From Bacteroidota bacterium (GTDB lineage: Bacteria > Bacteroidota > Ignavibacteria > UBA10030), in the NCBI GenBank assembly GCA_025454835.1, contig JALONQ010000010.1, positions 1-64,000 on the forward strand: DNA of 64,000 nt, given 5' to 3'. The position numbers were made by a program, and so were the translations under genes. Within the stretch, counting starts at the first letter, position 1, and every line of letters begins with the position of its first letter. Below, in pieces: positions 35,960-44,959 of this stretch. The notes beneath the pieces were generated by a model. It did not search any database, was not told the origin of the DNA, and was given only the letters and a program-made list of their open reading frames with translations.

Positions 35960-36670
35960 ATGGGACGCATTTTTGAGAAACGGAAGTACAAGATGTTCGC
36001 CCGGTACGACCGGATGGCGAAGGCCTTCACCAAGATCGGCCGGGAGATCGCGCTCGCCGTCAAGGCCGGAGGGCCCGACCCTGCGTACAATCCCCGGCTG
36101 CGCATGGCCATCCAGAACGGCAAGGGCGTCAACATGCCCAAGGACCGGGTCGAGGCCGCCATCAAGCGAGCGGTGGCGAAGGACTCCGGCTCGTTCGAGG
36201 AGGTGCTGTACGAGGGCTACGGCCCCCACGGCATCGCCATGATGGTCGAGTGTGCATCGGACAATCTCAACCGAACGGTCGCCAACATCCGCCACATCTT
36301 CCGCGATGGCGGCGGCACCCTGGGCAACTCGGGCTCGGTCGGGTTCATGTTCGAGCGCAAAGGGGTCTTCAAGATCGCCGCCGACCGCATCTCCGACGCG
36401 GATGCCTTCGAACTGGAGTTCATCGACCACGGGTTGGAGGAGTTCGAGAAGCATGAGGACGAGTACGTCCTGACGACCTCGTTCGAGACCTTCGGCAAGT
36501 TGCAGAAGGCCCTGGAGGATGCGAAGGTCGAAACGAAGAGCGCCGAGCTTCACTACCTCCCGACGACACGCACCGAACTCACCGAAGACCAGGCGAAGGA
36601 AGTGCTCGAACTGATCGAATCGCTCGAGGCCGACGATGACGTGCTGGCCGTGCATCATACGTTACAGTAG
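35960..36670 (+). CDS. yebC: YebC/PmpR-family regulator
   Basis: 236 aa from ATG 35960 (the open frame extends upstream but without homology). Typical start MGRIFEKRKYKMFARYDRMAKAFTKIGREI (most homologues begin MAGHSKW...), KGVNMPKDRVEAAIKRA, YEGYGPHGIAMMVE, RTVANIRHIFRDGGGTLG and SGSVGFMFERKG. Family members act as transcription regulators or, as recently shown for some, in translation at proline stretches. The N-terminal variant fits the YeeN-like branch. Single plus-strand gene. Confidence 0.92.
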   Translation: MGRIFEKRKYKMFARYDRMAKAFTKIGREIALAVKAGGPDPAYNPRLRMAIQNGKGVNMPKDRVEAAIKRAVAKDSGSFEEVLYEGYGPHGIAMMVECASDNLNRTVANIRHIFRDGGGTLGNSGSVGFMFERKGVFKIAADRISDADAFELEFIDHGLEEFEKHEDEYVLTTSFETFGKLQKALEDAKVETKSAELHYLPTTRTELTEDQAKEVLELIESLEADDDVLAVHHTLQ

Positions 36671-36966
36671 AGAGCGGTGAACAGTAGTAAGTACTCAGTA
36701 TCCAGTAGTCAGTAGAAGCTATCTCAAAGATTCCAAGTGATTACGTATTGCCCGCAAAGCCCGCCCTCGGCTTCGCCGACGGCGAGGCCGGGGAACTCAA
36801 AGAACTCAAAGCAATCGGTTCATGTCTCTTTGCGATCTCTGCGCCCGCCTGCCCGGCGGGCAGGTTCTATGCGGCTGATCAGTTCTTGAGATGGGCTCTA
36901 GTCAGATGTCAGTATGCAGTGGCCAGCAAACAGTAGTAAGGAACCAGTTGTCAGCGGTCAGGAATC
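36671..36966. repeat. Degenerate CAGTA-type repeats flanking a MITE-like element
   Basis: 36676-36712 and 36901-36966 consist of loosely repeated CAGTA/CAGTAGT words (AGTACTCAGTATCCAGTAG and similar). The MITE-like copy 2 sits in the middle. The same words flank copy 3 at 63.5 kb. No gene is visible in 36671-37158. Confidence 0.6.
36713..36900. mobile_element. MITE-like element, copy 2 (188 bp)
   Basis: Ends TAGAAGCTATCTCAAAGA and the complement of TAGAGCCCATCTCAAGAA, a weaker match than the other copies. TA at both ends. The interior holds CG-rich palindromes (CCTGCCCGGCGGGCAGG). No reading frame. Confidence 0.6.
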
Positions 36967-37099
36967 GGTAGCATTCCCCGAGCGAGGTCGTAAAAGACCC
37001 AAACGGCCGAGTCGAATTGAGGCAACGACTCGTAGGAGCCTCGGTGGAACTCTGTGACCGCTCTGTGGGTCTCTGTGAAACGCTTCATTCCCTCGTACA

Positions 37100-37140
37100 C
37101 ACCAACGCCCACCCCGGTATTCCCGTGGTGGGCGTCGGTG
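37100..37140 (-). terminator. Hairpin ending the 13-gene signalling/filament operon
   Basis: A 14-bp stem (CACCAACGCCCACC at 37100-37113 with 37127-37140) lies 19 bases past the last stop at 37159. There is no long U-tract, so it may be Rho-assisted or a 3' stabilising stem. Confidence 0.6.
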
Positions 37141-37158
37141 TTTCGGACCGCGACCGGT

Positions 37159-37884
37159 TCACGCGCCGCTGGATGGCGGTTGTGTCAGCGCGGAAAAGAT
37201 GGCCTCGAACTCCTGCAGACGGGTCTCGATCATGATGCTGACGAAGTCGCCGAACGCATGCAAAATGACGACCGCGTTCGCGCCTGAGTCCGTCCCCGAT
37301 GCATCGCGAAGTCGCTGGGCGATGCCCTTGTTCACTTTGGCCACATCTTCGTAGATCGCCATCAGCCCGTGCATTTCCCAGTCGGGCACTTCACCGTTCA
37401 TCTTGCGGATGGCTTGGGCGGTGAGGTACATCGCCACAGAGCGGTACGAGGTCTCCATCGGGGTCGCGAAAGGCAGATGGAACGCGACGTTCGGTCGGAG
37501 CCGGTCCATGATCGGGCATCCGCTCGTAACCATGATGATCCCCGTGATCGCGCTCAAGCCGCGCTGGACGGTCGTCGCTTTCTGGTACGTTCGCTCCGGG
37601 CTGGTGACCGTCACCGTGGCATCGGTGAACGACTTGGTCTCTTCAAACTCCCTCGTGATGACGCTGAGGTTCATCGCGACCGGGCACCGCTCCGCTCCCT
37701 GCAGGGGGCAGTTCGAGCACTTCGAATACTCGAGCCGTGTCCACTCCGGCGGTTCGACAGGCACCGGCTCCCGGTACGCATAGGTCAGCGCATCGAGCAC
37801 GACACGGAAATCCTTGACAGTTCCGTCGCCGAAGTCGAAACGATACCGGTACTCAACGGTGGTGGCACTTCCGTTCAAACCCAC
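37159..37884 (-). CDS. Uncharacterised protein with Cys motif, in signalling operon
   Basis: 241 aa if begun at GTG 37884 (GAGGG upstream, 19 bases after the previous stop); the frame is open to 37965 inside the preceding gene. No family recognised with confidence. Starts with a beta-rich segment (VEYRYRFDFGDGTVKDFRVVLDA) and has a conserved-looking CSNCPLQGAERCPVAMNL cluster that could bind metal. A further Cys lies in TSGCPIMDRLRPNVAFHLPF. The helical remainder ends in FVSIMIETRLQEFEAIFSAL. No signal peptide, so cytoplasmic. Last gene of the operon, directly after response regulator and kinase genes, so a role in the same signalling system is inferred. Confidence 0.6.
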   Translation of the reverse strand: MGLNGSATTVEYRYRFDFGDGTVKDFRVVLDALTYAYREPVPVEPPEWTRLEYSKCSNCPLQGAERCPVAMNLSVITREFEETKSFTDATVTVTSPERTYQKATTVQRGLSAITGIIMVTSGCPIMDRLRPNVAFHLPFATPMETSYRSVAMYLTAQAIRKMNGEVPDWEMHGLMAIYEDVAKVNKGIAQRLRDASGTDSGANAVVILHAFGDFVSIMIETRLQEFEAIFSALTQPPSSGA

Positions 37885-37903
37885 GTAAGGTCCCTCTGTT
37901 GCC

Positions 37904-38989
37904 TCAGACCGGCAACGTAAATCTGACGACGGTACGGTCTGACGCGGTCTCGATGGTGAACTCACCTCCGTGAGCTTCGACGACCCGCTTGCCGATCGCC
38001 AGGTTGAACGCGCCGATCGAGACCGAATCCTTCAGCGACTTCCACTCCATTTCGCTCGCATTCACCACCTTCTGCACCTCATCGGAGATCAGCCGGCCGC
38101 TCGGGTAGTCGAAGGAGACCGAAACGAACCGGCCCGGCCGGCCGGTCAGCCCTGTCGCACGGTCCTCGACCTTCACCGTGGCGCTTTCGCCCTTCCACGC
38201 CTGCCACGTCGAAACCTCCAGAATGCTCCGGACGACCTGGCGGATCCGCTCGACGTCGCACTTGACCATTGGCAGGTCCGGCGGCGACACCGTGACGATC
38301 TTGAGGTTCTGCCGATCAGCGACCGGCCGGAAACGCTCGACGCCGGCCGTCACGACGACGTTCATCATCGTCTCGTTCTGTTGTGTCAGGAGCGTCCCTT
38401 CGGCCAGCTCGCCGAGCTGGACCGAGCCCTTCAGAATGTTGATGACGCCGTCCATGAGCTCCTGGGCGCTTCCCACGAGCTTCTCGTCGTCCGGCCGCTT
38501 CAGCTCCCCGAAGGCCTTCCTGGAGTATTCGAGGATCGTATTGATGCTGTTCAGATGGCTGAAGACGTCGAACAAGATGGTCGAACGCCAGAACTCCTTG
38601 TAGGTCTCGAGCGACCGCTCGGAGATCTGCGCTCGTAACAGCGATGTCAGCCGCGTCACGAGCTCCTGCGCGTCGATCGGCTTGACGAGGTAGTCCTTCG
38701 CCCCCTTCTTGAGGCATTCGATCGCCAGCGAGAAGTCGGCGAAGCTCGTGAGCATGACGACGTCCGAGCGCGGGTAATCTCGCGTGATCGCCTCGAGCGT
38801 CTGGAGGCCGTTGAGACGCGGCATGTTGATGTCCAGGAGGACGATGTCGAACGACTTCGATCGCAGCTTTTCGAGCGCGATCTCACCGTCCTCGGCCACG
38901 TCGACGTCGAATCCCTTCGCCTGAAGGCGCGCCTTCGTTGTCAGGCGCAGGGTCGGTTCGTCATCCACCACCAGAATGCTGCTTTCCAT
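37904..38989 (-). CDS. Response regulator with degenerate histidine-kinase-like output
   Basis: 361 aa from ATG 38989 (AGGGGA upstream). Residues about 1-120 are an intact receiver: VVDDEP acidic pair, LLDINMPRLNG phospho-Asp, and VKPID Lys. The rest looks like a worn histidine kinase: a helical segment where the HisKA would be (FSHLNSINTILEYSRK), and an ATPase-like region lacking the N-box Asn (VVRSILEVSTW) and glycine motifs, yet ending in the usual IGKRVVEAHGGEFTIET. Probably binds partners rather than ATP. Ten bases after the preceding kinase gene. Confidence 0.8.
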   Translation of the reverse strand: MESSILVVDDEPTLRLTTKARLQAKGFDVDVAEDGEIALEKLRSKSFDIVLLDINMPRLNGLQTLEAITRDYPRSDVVMLTSFADFSLAIECLKKGAKDYLVKPIDAQELVTRLTSLLRAQISERSLETYKEFWRSTILFDVFSHLNSINTILEYSRKAFGELKRPDDEKLVGSAQELMDGVINILKGSVQLGELAEGTLLTQQNETMMNVVVTAGVERFRPVADRQNLKIVTVSPPDLPMVKCDVERIRQVVRSILEVSTWQAWKGESATVKVEDRATGLTGRPGRFVSVSFDYPSGRLISDEVQKVVNASEMEWKSLKDSVSIGAFNLAIGKRVVEAHGGEFTIETASDRTVVRFTLPV

Positions 38990-38999
38990 AGCGTTCCCC

Positions 39000-40157
39000 T
39001 TATGACTGCGGATTCGCCTGCCCCACGGGCAGCTTGAACAGGAATGTCGTGCCCTTGCCTTGGACACTGGAAGCTTCGATGCTCCCGCCGTGTGCTTCGA
39101 CAATGAGCTTGCAGATGGCCAGACCGAGGCCCGTTCCCTTCTCCTTGACCTTCTTCGCCGACGAGACCTGACGGTAGTGAGTGAAGAGGAGAGGGATCTC
39201 TTCCTGCGGCATACCGATGCCGTTGTCGCTCACTTCGACGGCCACGGCGGGCTCGGAGACGCTTCCTTTCTTCAGAATGATCGACGAGGAGCGGACCTTG
39301 ACGATGCCCCCCTTCGGCGTGAACTTGAGGGCGTTGCTGACCAGGTTCGTGACGACCTGCGACACCTTGCGCGGGTCCATGCTGACGAGCGGCAAGCCTG
39401 CGCCGTACTCCTTCTCGAGGGAGACATTCTTGTTCTGGAACGGCACGGCGAAGCCGCTGACGCTCAGCTCGATGACCGACGAGATGTCGACCGTGGCGCG
39501 ATCGAGTTGCACCTGACCGGCCTGGTACTTCGACAGATCGAGAAGGTCGTTGACGAGGTCGAGCAGCGACGTACTCGAGGAGAGAGCGCTTTCAACGATC
39601 TGGATGATCTCGGGCCCGAAGGTCCTTCCTTCTTTCGACAGGTCGATGAGGAGTTCAAAGACGCTCTTGATGCCCCCGAGCGGGCTGCGCAGGTCGTGCA
39701 CCAGCATCGCCATGAACTTCGCCCGCGTCTCCTCCAGCTCACGCTCCATCTTGTACAGCTTGAAAATGGAGCGCACTCGGACCAGCAACTCGTCGATATC
39801 GATCGGCTTCGTCAGGTACTCGCTCGCCCCGAGGAGGAGTCCTTCCTCGATGCTCCGCGGGTCCTTCTTCGCCGCCGTCAGGAAGATGACGGGGATCCGT
39901 TCCGTGGCCGGGTTGGCCCGGAGCCGCCGGAGCGTTTCGAACCCGTCCATCTCCGGCATCTGAATGTCGAGGACGATGATATCCGGATGCTGGTGCGCCG
40001 CGATCCGCAGGCATTCGGCGCCGCTGTTGGCACGGAGGAAGCGGATGGGCTTCTTCTTCAGGGCGAACTCGAGCAGGTCGAGGTTGTCTTCGGTGTCATC
40101 CACGACCAGCAGTAACGGCTGGTCGTCGGGTCGGCTGTGCTGAAAAGGATCGGTCAT
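39000..40157 (-). CDS. Response regulator-histidine kinase (REC-HisKA-HATPase)
   Basis: 385 aa, no membrane segment. Receiver at about 15-130 (VVDDTEDN, VLDIQMPEMDG, TKPID), then HisKA with phospho-His in MLVHDLRSPLGGI, and a complete HATPase: N-box QVVTNLVSNALKFTPKGG, G1 VSDNGIGMP, G2 KGTGLGLAICKLIVEAHGG. A soluble kinase able to take signals through its own receiver. Part of the operon; stop and start spacing to neighbours is 7-10 bases. Confidence 0.9.
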   Translation of the reverse strand: MTDPFQHSRPDDQPLLLVVDDTEDNLDLLEFALKKKPIRFLRANSGAECLRIAAHQHPDIIVLDIQMPEMDGFETLRRLRANPATERIPVIFLTAAKKDPRSIEEGLLLGASEYLTKPIDIDELLVRVRSIFKLYKMERELEETRAKFMAMLVHDLRSPLGGIKSVFELLIDLSKEGRTFGPEIIQIVESALSSSTSLLDLVNDLLDLSKYQAGQVQLDRATVDISSVIELSVSGFAVPFQNKNVSLEKEYGAGLPLVSMDPRKVSQVVTNLVSNALKFTPKGGIVKVRSSSIILKKGSVSEPAVAVEVSDNGIGMPQEEIPLLFTHYRQVSSAKKVKEKGTGLGLAICKLIVEAHGGSIEASSVQGKGTTFLFKLPVGQANPQS

Positions 40158-40164
40158 GAGATGC

Positions 40165-43089
40165 TCACAAGACGCGTTTGATCGATTGGGTGATGCTTTC
40201 CACCGTCAGGTCCGATTTTCGGACGTAGTCGATCATCTGACGGTTCATTTCAGTCACCTGCTGCGGTGTCAGGTCGGCGCCGGTCAGGATGATGACCGGG
40301 ATCGACTTCCATGCATCGACCTCCCGAAGGTGACGTAGCAATTCGAACCCGTCCATGTCGGGCATGCGCAGGTCGAGCAAGATCAAGGCGGGCCGGGCAT
40401 TCCTCAGTCGCTCCATGGCCTCTTTGCCCGATTCGGCCTCCTCGACGCTGAAGCCCGCCTGTCCGAGCACGCCGCGCAGCACAGCGCGGTACTCATGATC
40501 GTCGTCGATGAGCAACAGATGCTTGTCCTTCGTCTTGACGGCCTTGCTGACGAGCTTCAGGACCAGGCCGGAATCGGCCGGCTTCGGCAGATAGTCCAGC
40601 GCGCCGAGCGAGAACGCCAGCGGCTTGTTGTCGATCATCGAATGAATGAGGACGGGGATGTCGCGGGTCTTCGGGTTGGCCTTCAACTCGCGGAGCACCT
40701 GCCAGCCGTCCTTCTCCGGCATCATGATATCGAGCGTGATGACGTGCGGATTCACTTCTTCCGCCACCTTGAGCCCGTCGGCGCCGCCGTACGCCGCATA
40801 GACCGCATAGCCCTCGGGGACGAGATAGTTCCGCAGAATATCGATGACATCCGGCTCATCGTCGATGCACAGGATCTTCGTTTGGCCGTCGGCCGCCTTC
40901 GGTATCACCGGTGGCGGTGGAACTGCGGGCTTCGGCGGAGCCGGCGGCGTCGCGGCTGCCGGCGGCCGCGGCGGCGGGGCCACGGCGCCGGGCGTGGAGG
41001 CTGACGCTGGCAGCACGATCGGTCTCTGCGTGACCTCGGCCCTTTCCGACACGCTCTTCGGCAACTCGGGCGGCACGGTCAGCGTGAAGGTCGACCCATG
41101 TCCGTGGGCGCTCGTCGCCACCAGGTCGCCGCCGAGCAACCGCGCCAAACGGCGGGCGATCGGCAAGCCGAGGCCGGTTCCCTTGTACTTCCGCGAGTGG
41201 CTGCTGTCGATCTGTTGGAACTCCTCGAAGATACGGTCGATATCCTTCGACTCGATGCCGATCCCGGAGTCTTTGACGGACACGTGCACCATCCCCTGAT
41301 CGAGCCACGCCTTCACCTCGATCGCACCCTGATCGGTGAACTTGGACGCGTTGCTCAGAAGGTTGACGATGATCTGCTTGACCTTGAGCGTGTCCGTTTG
41401 GAGCATCGGAAGTCCCGGCTGGATCTCCTCTTTGAGCTCAAGCCCTTTCTGGCGGACAAGGTGCTCTGCCGTGAGGATCGCTCCGTTGACGACGCTCTCG
41501 ACCGAGTCCGTTTCAACGCTGAGGTGCATCCGTCCCGATTCGATCTTCGAGAAGTCGAGGATATCATTGATCAGCTGAAGCAAGTGCTTGCCGTTCTTGA
41601 GCACTTTCTCCATCGCCTTCCGCTGATCGGCGGTCATCGGGTCTCCCCGATCGCTCAGGAGGATCGACGTGAACCCGATGATCGAGTTCAGCGGCGTGCG
41701 AAGCTCGTGCGACATGTTCGACAAGAAGTCCGACTTCACCTGATACGCCCGCTCGAGCTCGGCGTTCTTCGCATTCAGCTCGGCGTGCTTCGACGTCAGT
41801 TCCTGCGACAGGGCCTGGGTCGATTCGAAGTTGAGGGCGTTCGTGATCGCCACACCGATCTGCGGTGCCGCGCTCGAGATGAGGGCTTTGGTGAACTCGT
41901 CGAACGGCTTCGTCGCGCCGAGAACGAGCACGCCGACGAGGTTCTCCTGGAACATGACGGGCACCGCGTACGCCGTCTTCGGCGTGATGGTGTTGAGGCC
42001 GGTATCGACGGGAAACGATACGAGCTGCGGCAGGTCGTTCACTTCGAGCCCCTGTCGCAGGCGAGCGCATTCGCCCGGGATCCCTTCGCCGATGGCGAAC
42101 GAGGCGATCGCCGTACGATCGGCCCGCAGCGCGAAACTCCCCCGAAGGCTCAGCCGGTTCGTCTCCCGGTCGAACAGGTAGAAAGCTCCGTTGATCGCCT
42201 GGACCTGCTGGCAGAGAAGGTCGAGGCTCTTCGAGAGGACGCCGCTCGTGGACTCATTCTCGTTCAGGACCGTCATGAGGTCCGAATAGGAACGGATGCG
42301 CGTATAGTTCTCACGCAGCATCGTCGACATCGTGTTGAAGTCGGACGCCAGCTCGCCGAACTCGTCGCTCCGCTGGACGTCGAGCGGTACGAATTTCGAA
42401 TCCATGATGTTCTGCGTCCCTTCGCGCAACTGGTTCAGCGGACGCGTGATCGACCGCGTCAGGAAGAACCCCAGCGCGACGGCGAACAAGGCGAAGAGGA
42501 CGTTGACGAACACGATGAACTGCTCGAGACCGGCGCTGAGCGTCCGGGCGCCTTCCATCTGGATCGACTGGGAGGAAAGCTGGCGCTGTACGAGCGTCGT
42601 GAGGATCGACCTCATCTGGAACAGATACCGGCCGTTCAACTCGGCCTCTCGATGCATCGCCGTCAAGGTCGCCACCGAATCGACGGAGAGCTTCTCTTCC
42701 GCCAGCCGTACCTTTGGCTGGACGACATACTCCTGCCAGGCACGGAACAACGAACGCGCCTGATCGACATAGCTTGCCGTCAATGAATCGGCCGCGTGCC
42801 CTCGCAGATCGGTGAAGGCCTCGTCGACCGCTTTCGCGCCCGAGATGTAGGCGTCGCGAGCGCCCGGATCCTTCGTCGACAGGTACAGCTCGAGATAATC
42901 GGGCGTTTCGCCGACGCTGGTCCGGAGGTTCGTCAACGAGCTCAGAAAGGCGATATCGGCCGAGGCCGACGCATAGCTCGACTGCATCTGGTTCAGCACC
43001 CGGGTGATGAGCAGTGTCATCACCACGAGAACGATGAGCAGGAACCCGAAATTGCCGAGGACCCGCAAGTAGACCCGTGAACGGAACAT
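40165..43089 (-). CDS. Membrane hybrid histidine kinase with HAMP, GAF and two receivers
   Basis: 974 aa from ATG 43089. TM1 (VLGNFGFLLIVLVVMTLLI), a periplasmic helical sensor of about 170 residues, TM2 (FIVFVNVLFALFAVALGFFL), HAMP (TRSITRPLNQLREG), GAF (about 300-450), HisKA with phospho-His (MSHELRTPLNSIIGF), and HATPase (N-box IVNLLSNASKFTDQG, G1 DSGIGI, G2 GTGLGLPIARRLARLLGG). Then comes a Pro/Ala linker and two receivers (CIDDEPDVIDI with LDIMMPEKDG; LIDDDHEY with LLDLRMPDMDG). It should sense an external or redox signal and feed a phosphorelay with the soluble partners around it. Confidence 0.93.
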   Translation of the reverse strand: MFRSRVYLRVLGNFGFLLIVLVVMTLLITRVLNQMQSSYASASADIAFLSSLTNLRTSVGETPDYLELYLSTKDPGARDAYISGAKAVDEAFTDLRGHAADSLTASYVDQARSLFRAWQEYVVQPKVRLAEEKLSVDSVATLTAMHREAELNGRYLFQMRSILTTLVQRQLSSQSIQMEGARTLSAGLEQFIVFVNVLFALFAVALGFFLTRSITRPLNQLREGTQNIMDSKFVPLDVQRSDEFGELASDFNTMSTMLRENYTRIRSYSDLMTVLNENESTSGVLSKSLDLLCQQVQAINGAFYLFDRETNRLSLRGSFALRADRTAIASFAIGEGIPGECARLRQGLEVNDLPQLVSFPVDTGLNTITPKTAYAVPVMFQENLVGVLVLGATKPFDEFTKALISSAAPQIGVAITNALNFESTQALSQELTSKHAELNAKNAELERAYQVKSDFLSNMSHELRTPLNSIIGFTSILLSDRGDPMTADQRKAMEKVLKNGKHLLQLINDILDFSKIESGRMHLSVETDSVESVVNGAILTAEHLVRQKGLELKEEIQPGLPMLQTDTLKVKQIIVNLLSNASKFTDQGAIEVKAWLDQGMVHVSVKDSGIGIESKDIDRIFEEFQQIDSSHSRKYKGTGLGLPIARRLARLLGGDLVATSAHGHGSTFTLTVPPELPKSVSERAEVTQRPIVLPASASTPGAVAPPPRPPAAATPPAPPKPAVPPPPVIPKAADGQTKILCIDDEPDVIDILRNYLVPEGYAVYAAYGGADGLKVAEEVNPHVITLDIMMPEKDGWQVLRELKANPKTRDIPVLIHSMIDNKPLAFSLGALDYLPKPADSGLVLKLVSKAVKTKDKHLLLIDDDHEYRAVLRGVLGQAGFSVEEAESGKEAMERLRNARPALILLDLRMPDMDGFELLRHLREVDAWKSIPVIILTGADLTPQQVTEMNRQMIDYVRKSDLTVESITQSIKRVL

Positions 43090-43115
43090 AGTCGTCGTCG
43101 TTCGTTGTCGTCGCG

Positions 43116-43490
43116 TTACTCGCCGATGTACCGCCGGATGAGCGAGAGCAACTCCTCCGGGTCCATCGGTTTCGTGTAGTGTTCCACGCACCCGATCGAT
43201 CGGGTACTCTCTTTGTCCTCCGCCCGTGCCTGCGCCGTGAACGCAATGATCGGGATCTCCTTCGTCTCGGGGTCGGCCTTGAGGATCTTGACGGCTGTGA
43301 AGCCGTCCATGACCGGCATTTGCATGTCCATCAGGATCAGCGCAGGTTTCTTGGCCCGGGCGATATCCACCGCCTCCTGGCCATTCTCCGCCAGCAGGAG
43401 CTCGGCATCGAGCCCGCCCCGATCGACCACAAATACCATGAGGTCGCGATTGTCCTCGTCGTCTTCGGCCAACAAGATCTGCTTCTTCAT
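43116..43490 (-). CDS. Single-domain response regulator
   Basis: 124 aa, receiver only: LLAEDDEDNRDL acidic residues, LILMDMQMPVMDG phospho-acceptor Asp, FTAQA Thr, and YTKPMD Lys. No output domain, so it acts by protein contact, as CheY-type proteins do. 26 bases upstream of the hybrid kinase. Confidence 0.92.
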   Translation of the reverse strand: MKKQILLAEDDEDNRDLMVFVVDRGGLDAELLLAENGQEAVDIARAKKPALILMDMQMPVMDGFTAVKILKADPETKEIPIIAFTAQARAEDKESTRSIGCVEHYTKPMDPEELLSLIRRYIGE

Positions 43491-43540
43491 GACACCCTCT
43501 GGGTTGCGGCCGGTCGGCGTGTCGCCGTCCGGCCTGTGAT

Positions 43541-44935
43541 TCAGATGTTCGAAATGGCGTTCCGGAGCGCCGTCAGTTTCTCGTTGATCATCGCGTTCAA
43601 CTCATCGTAATCGACCGGAGTCCGGATGACACCTTCAATATCCCGCAACTCGGACGATTGCAGCGTCACGGCCTCCTGTTCGTCGCATAGCAGGATCACC
43701 GGCACGAACGAGAACTTCGGGTTGGCCCTGAGCAGCTGGAGGAACATGACGCCGCTGACCACCCGGCCGGGGAACTGCGTCTCCGTCAGAACGATCGTGG
43801 GACTCACGCGCTCGATCTTCTCGAGGGCCTCTTCGGGGGTGATCGCCGCGACGACGGCGAATCCCGACGACTTCATCCGCGGCGCAAGGTTCCGGCGGAC
43901 CTCGTCGTTTCCTGCCACGAGCAGCAATGTGCCGCGGAACTGGTCCGTGACGAGGTCGAGGAGGAACTTCGATTCATACTCGAGATACTCGGCCATCGAG
44001 ATCTGGTAGACCTTCCGCAGCCAGTCCATCGTCGACGACGAACTGCGGATGAGCTTCCGCTTCGCCAGCATCTCCTTCACGGCACGTCCGTACATCTCGA
44101 GCTTGATCTCGCGCGTCACGGAGGTGATGACCTCGTCCTCAAGGCCCAGCGACTGGGCGAGCGCTTCGAGGTCCGCCTGCCCTTTCTCTTTCGGCGCACC
44201 CAGCGACCACGCCTTGCGCAATCCGTCGCGGTACCGGCTCACCGATGCTTCGAGCTGCTTCTTCAGGATCTCTTCGCGCGTGCGGCGCTCCGAAAGCAAC
44301 GCCGACGACAGCTCCATGATCTGCCGGCTCATCTCATCCATCTTGAGCTTCAGATCGTCCGAGGCCGGCGCATGGGCTGGACCGGAGGCAGGAGGCTCGG
44401 GCATATACTTCGGCAGCACGGTCTCCGGCGGCGGCATGGCCGCGCGGGCCGGCTTCGGCGGCGGAACGGGCTCGGGTGCAGGCGCCGCAGGCTTTGGTTT
44501 TGCCGTCGGCGGCGCGTTCAGAGCCTCGGCGGCCGAAACTGCCCTGGGTACCTCGGGGGCGGGAGCCGGCTTCGGCATCTCGGTGACGGCGGGCCCTTTG
44601 GGGGCCTTGGGAACGTCGGGTACGGGGGCCGACTTCGGCGCCGGCGTGGCCGTGGGCTCCGGCTTCGCTGCGGGGGCTGCCGCAGCTTCCGTCGGCTTGG
44701 GCGCGTACCCCGGTTGCGACTTCAACTGCTCTTCGAACATCTTGATCCGCTCTTCGAACGCCGAGATATACGGGTTCGACGGATCGATCTCCTTCGCCTT
44801 GTCGACCTGCGTGCGTGCCTTGTCGAACTGCCGGTCCTTCAGGAACTTGTCGGCCGCAATGAGGCATTCTTTCGCCGCGGCTTTCGCCCTGGCGATCTCG
44901 CCGGCTTGCTGTTGTATGTCGGAACGAACGGCCAT
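43541..44935 (-). CDS. TPR-like/Pro-rich protein with degenerate receiver domain
   Basis: 464 aa. N-terminal helical pair typical of tetratricopeptide units (about 10-70, ADKFLKDRQFDKARTQVDKAKEIDPSNPYI), a Pro/Ala/Lys linker (about 75-210), a helical middle region (about 210-335), and a C-terminal receiver-like domain (about 340-460). In the last the key residues are gone: LLLVAGNDE instead of the acidic pair, TETQFPG where the phospho-Asp should be, and TPVDY for the Lys-Pro. Probably a phosphorylation-independent adaptor. Directly downstream of the GspE-like ATPase, it could link the filament machine to the kinases. Confidence 0.78.
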   Translation of the reverse strand: MAVRSDIQQQAGEIARAKAAAKECLIAADKFLKDRQFDKARTQVDKAKEIDPSNPYISAFEERIKMFEEQLKSQPGYAPKPTEAAAAPAAKPEPTATPAPKSAPVPDVPKAPKGPAVTEMPKPAPAPEVPRAVSAAEALNAPPTAKPKPAAPAPEPVPPPKPARAAMPPPETVLPKYMPEPPASGPAHAPASDDLKLKMDEMSRQIMELSSALLSERRTREEILKKQLEASVSRYRDGLRKAWSLGAPKEKGQADLEALAQSLGLEDEVITSVTREIKLEMYGRAVKEMLAKRKLIRSSSSTMDWLRKVYQISMAEYLEYESKFLLDLVTDQFRGTLLLVAGNDEVRRNLAPRMKSSGFAVVAAITPEEALEKIERVSPTIVLTETQFPGRVVSGVMFLQLLRANPKFSFVPVILLCDEQEAVTLQSSELRDIEGVIRTPVDYDELNAMINEKLTALRNAISNI

Positions 44936-44959
44936 GCAGGATGGGAGAATAGACCGGCG

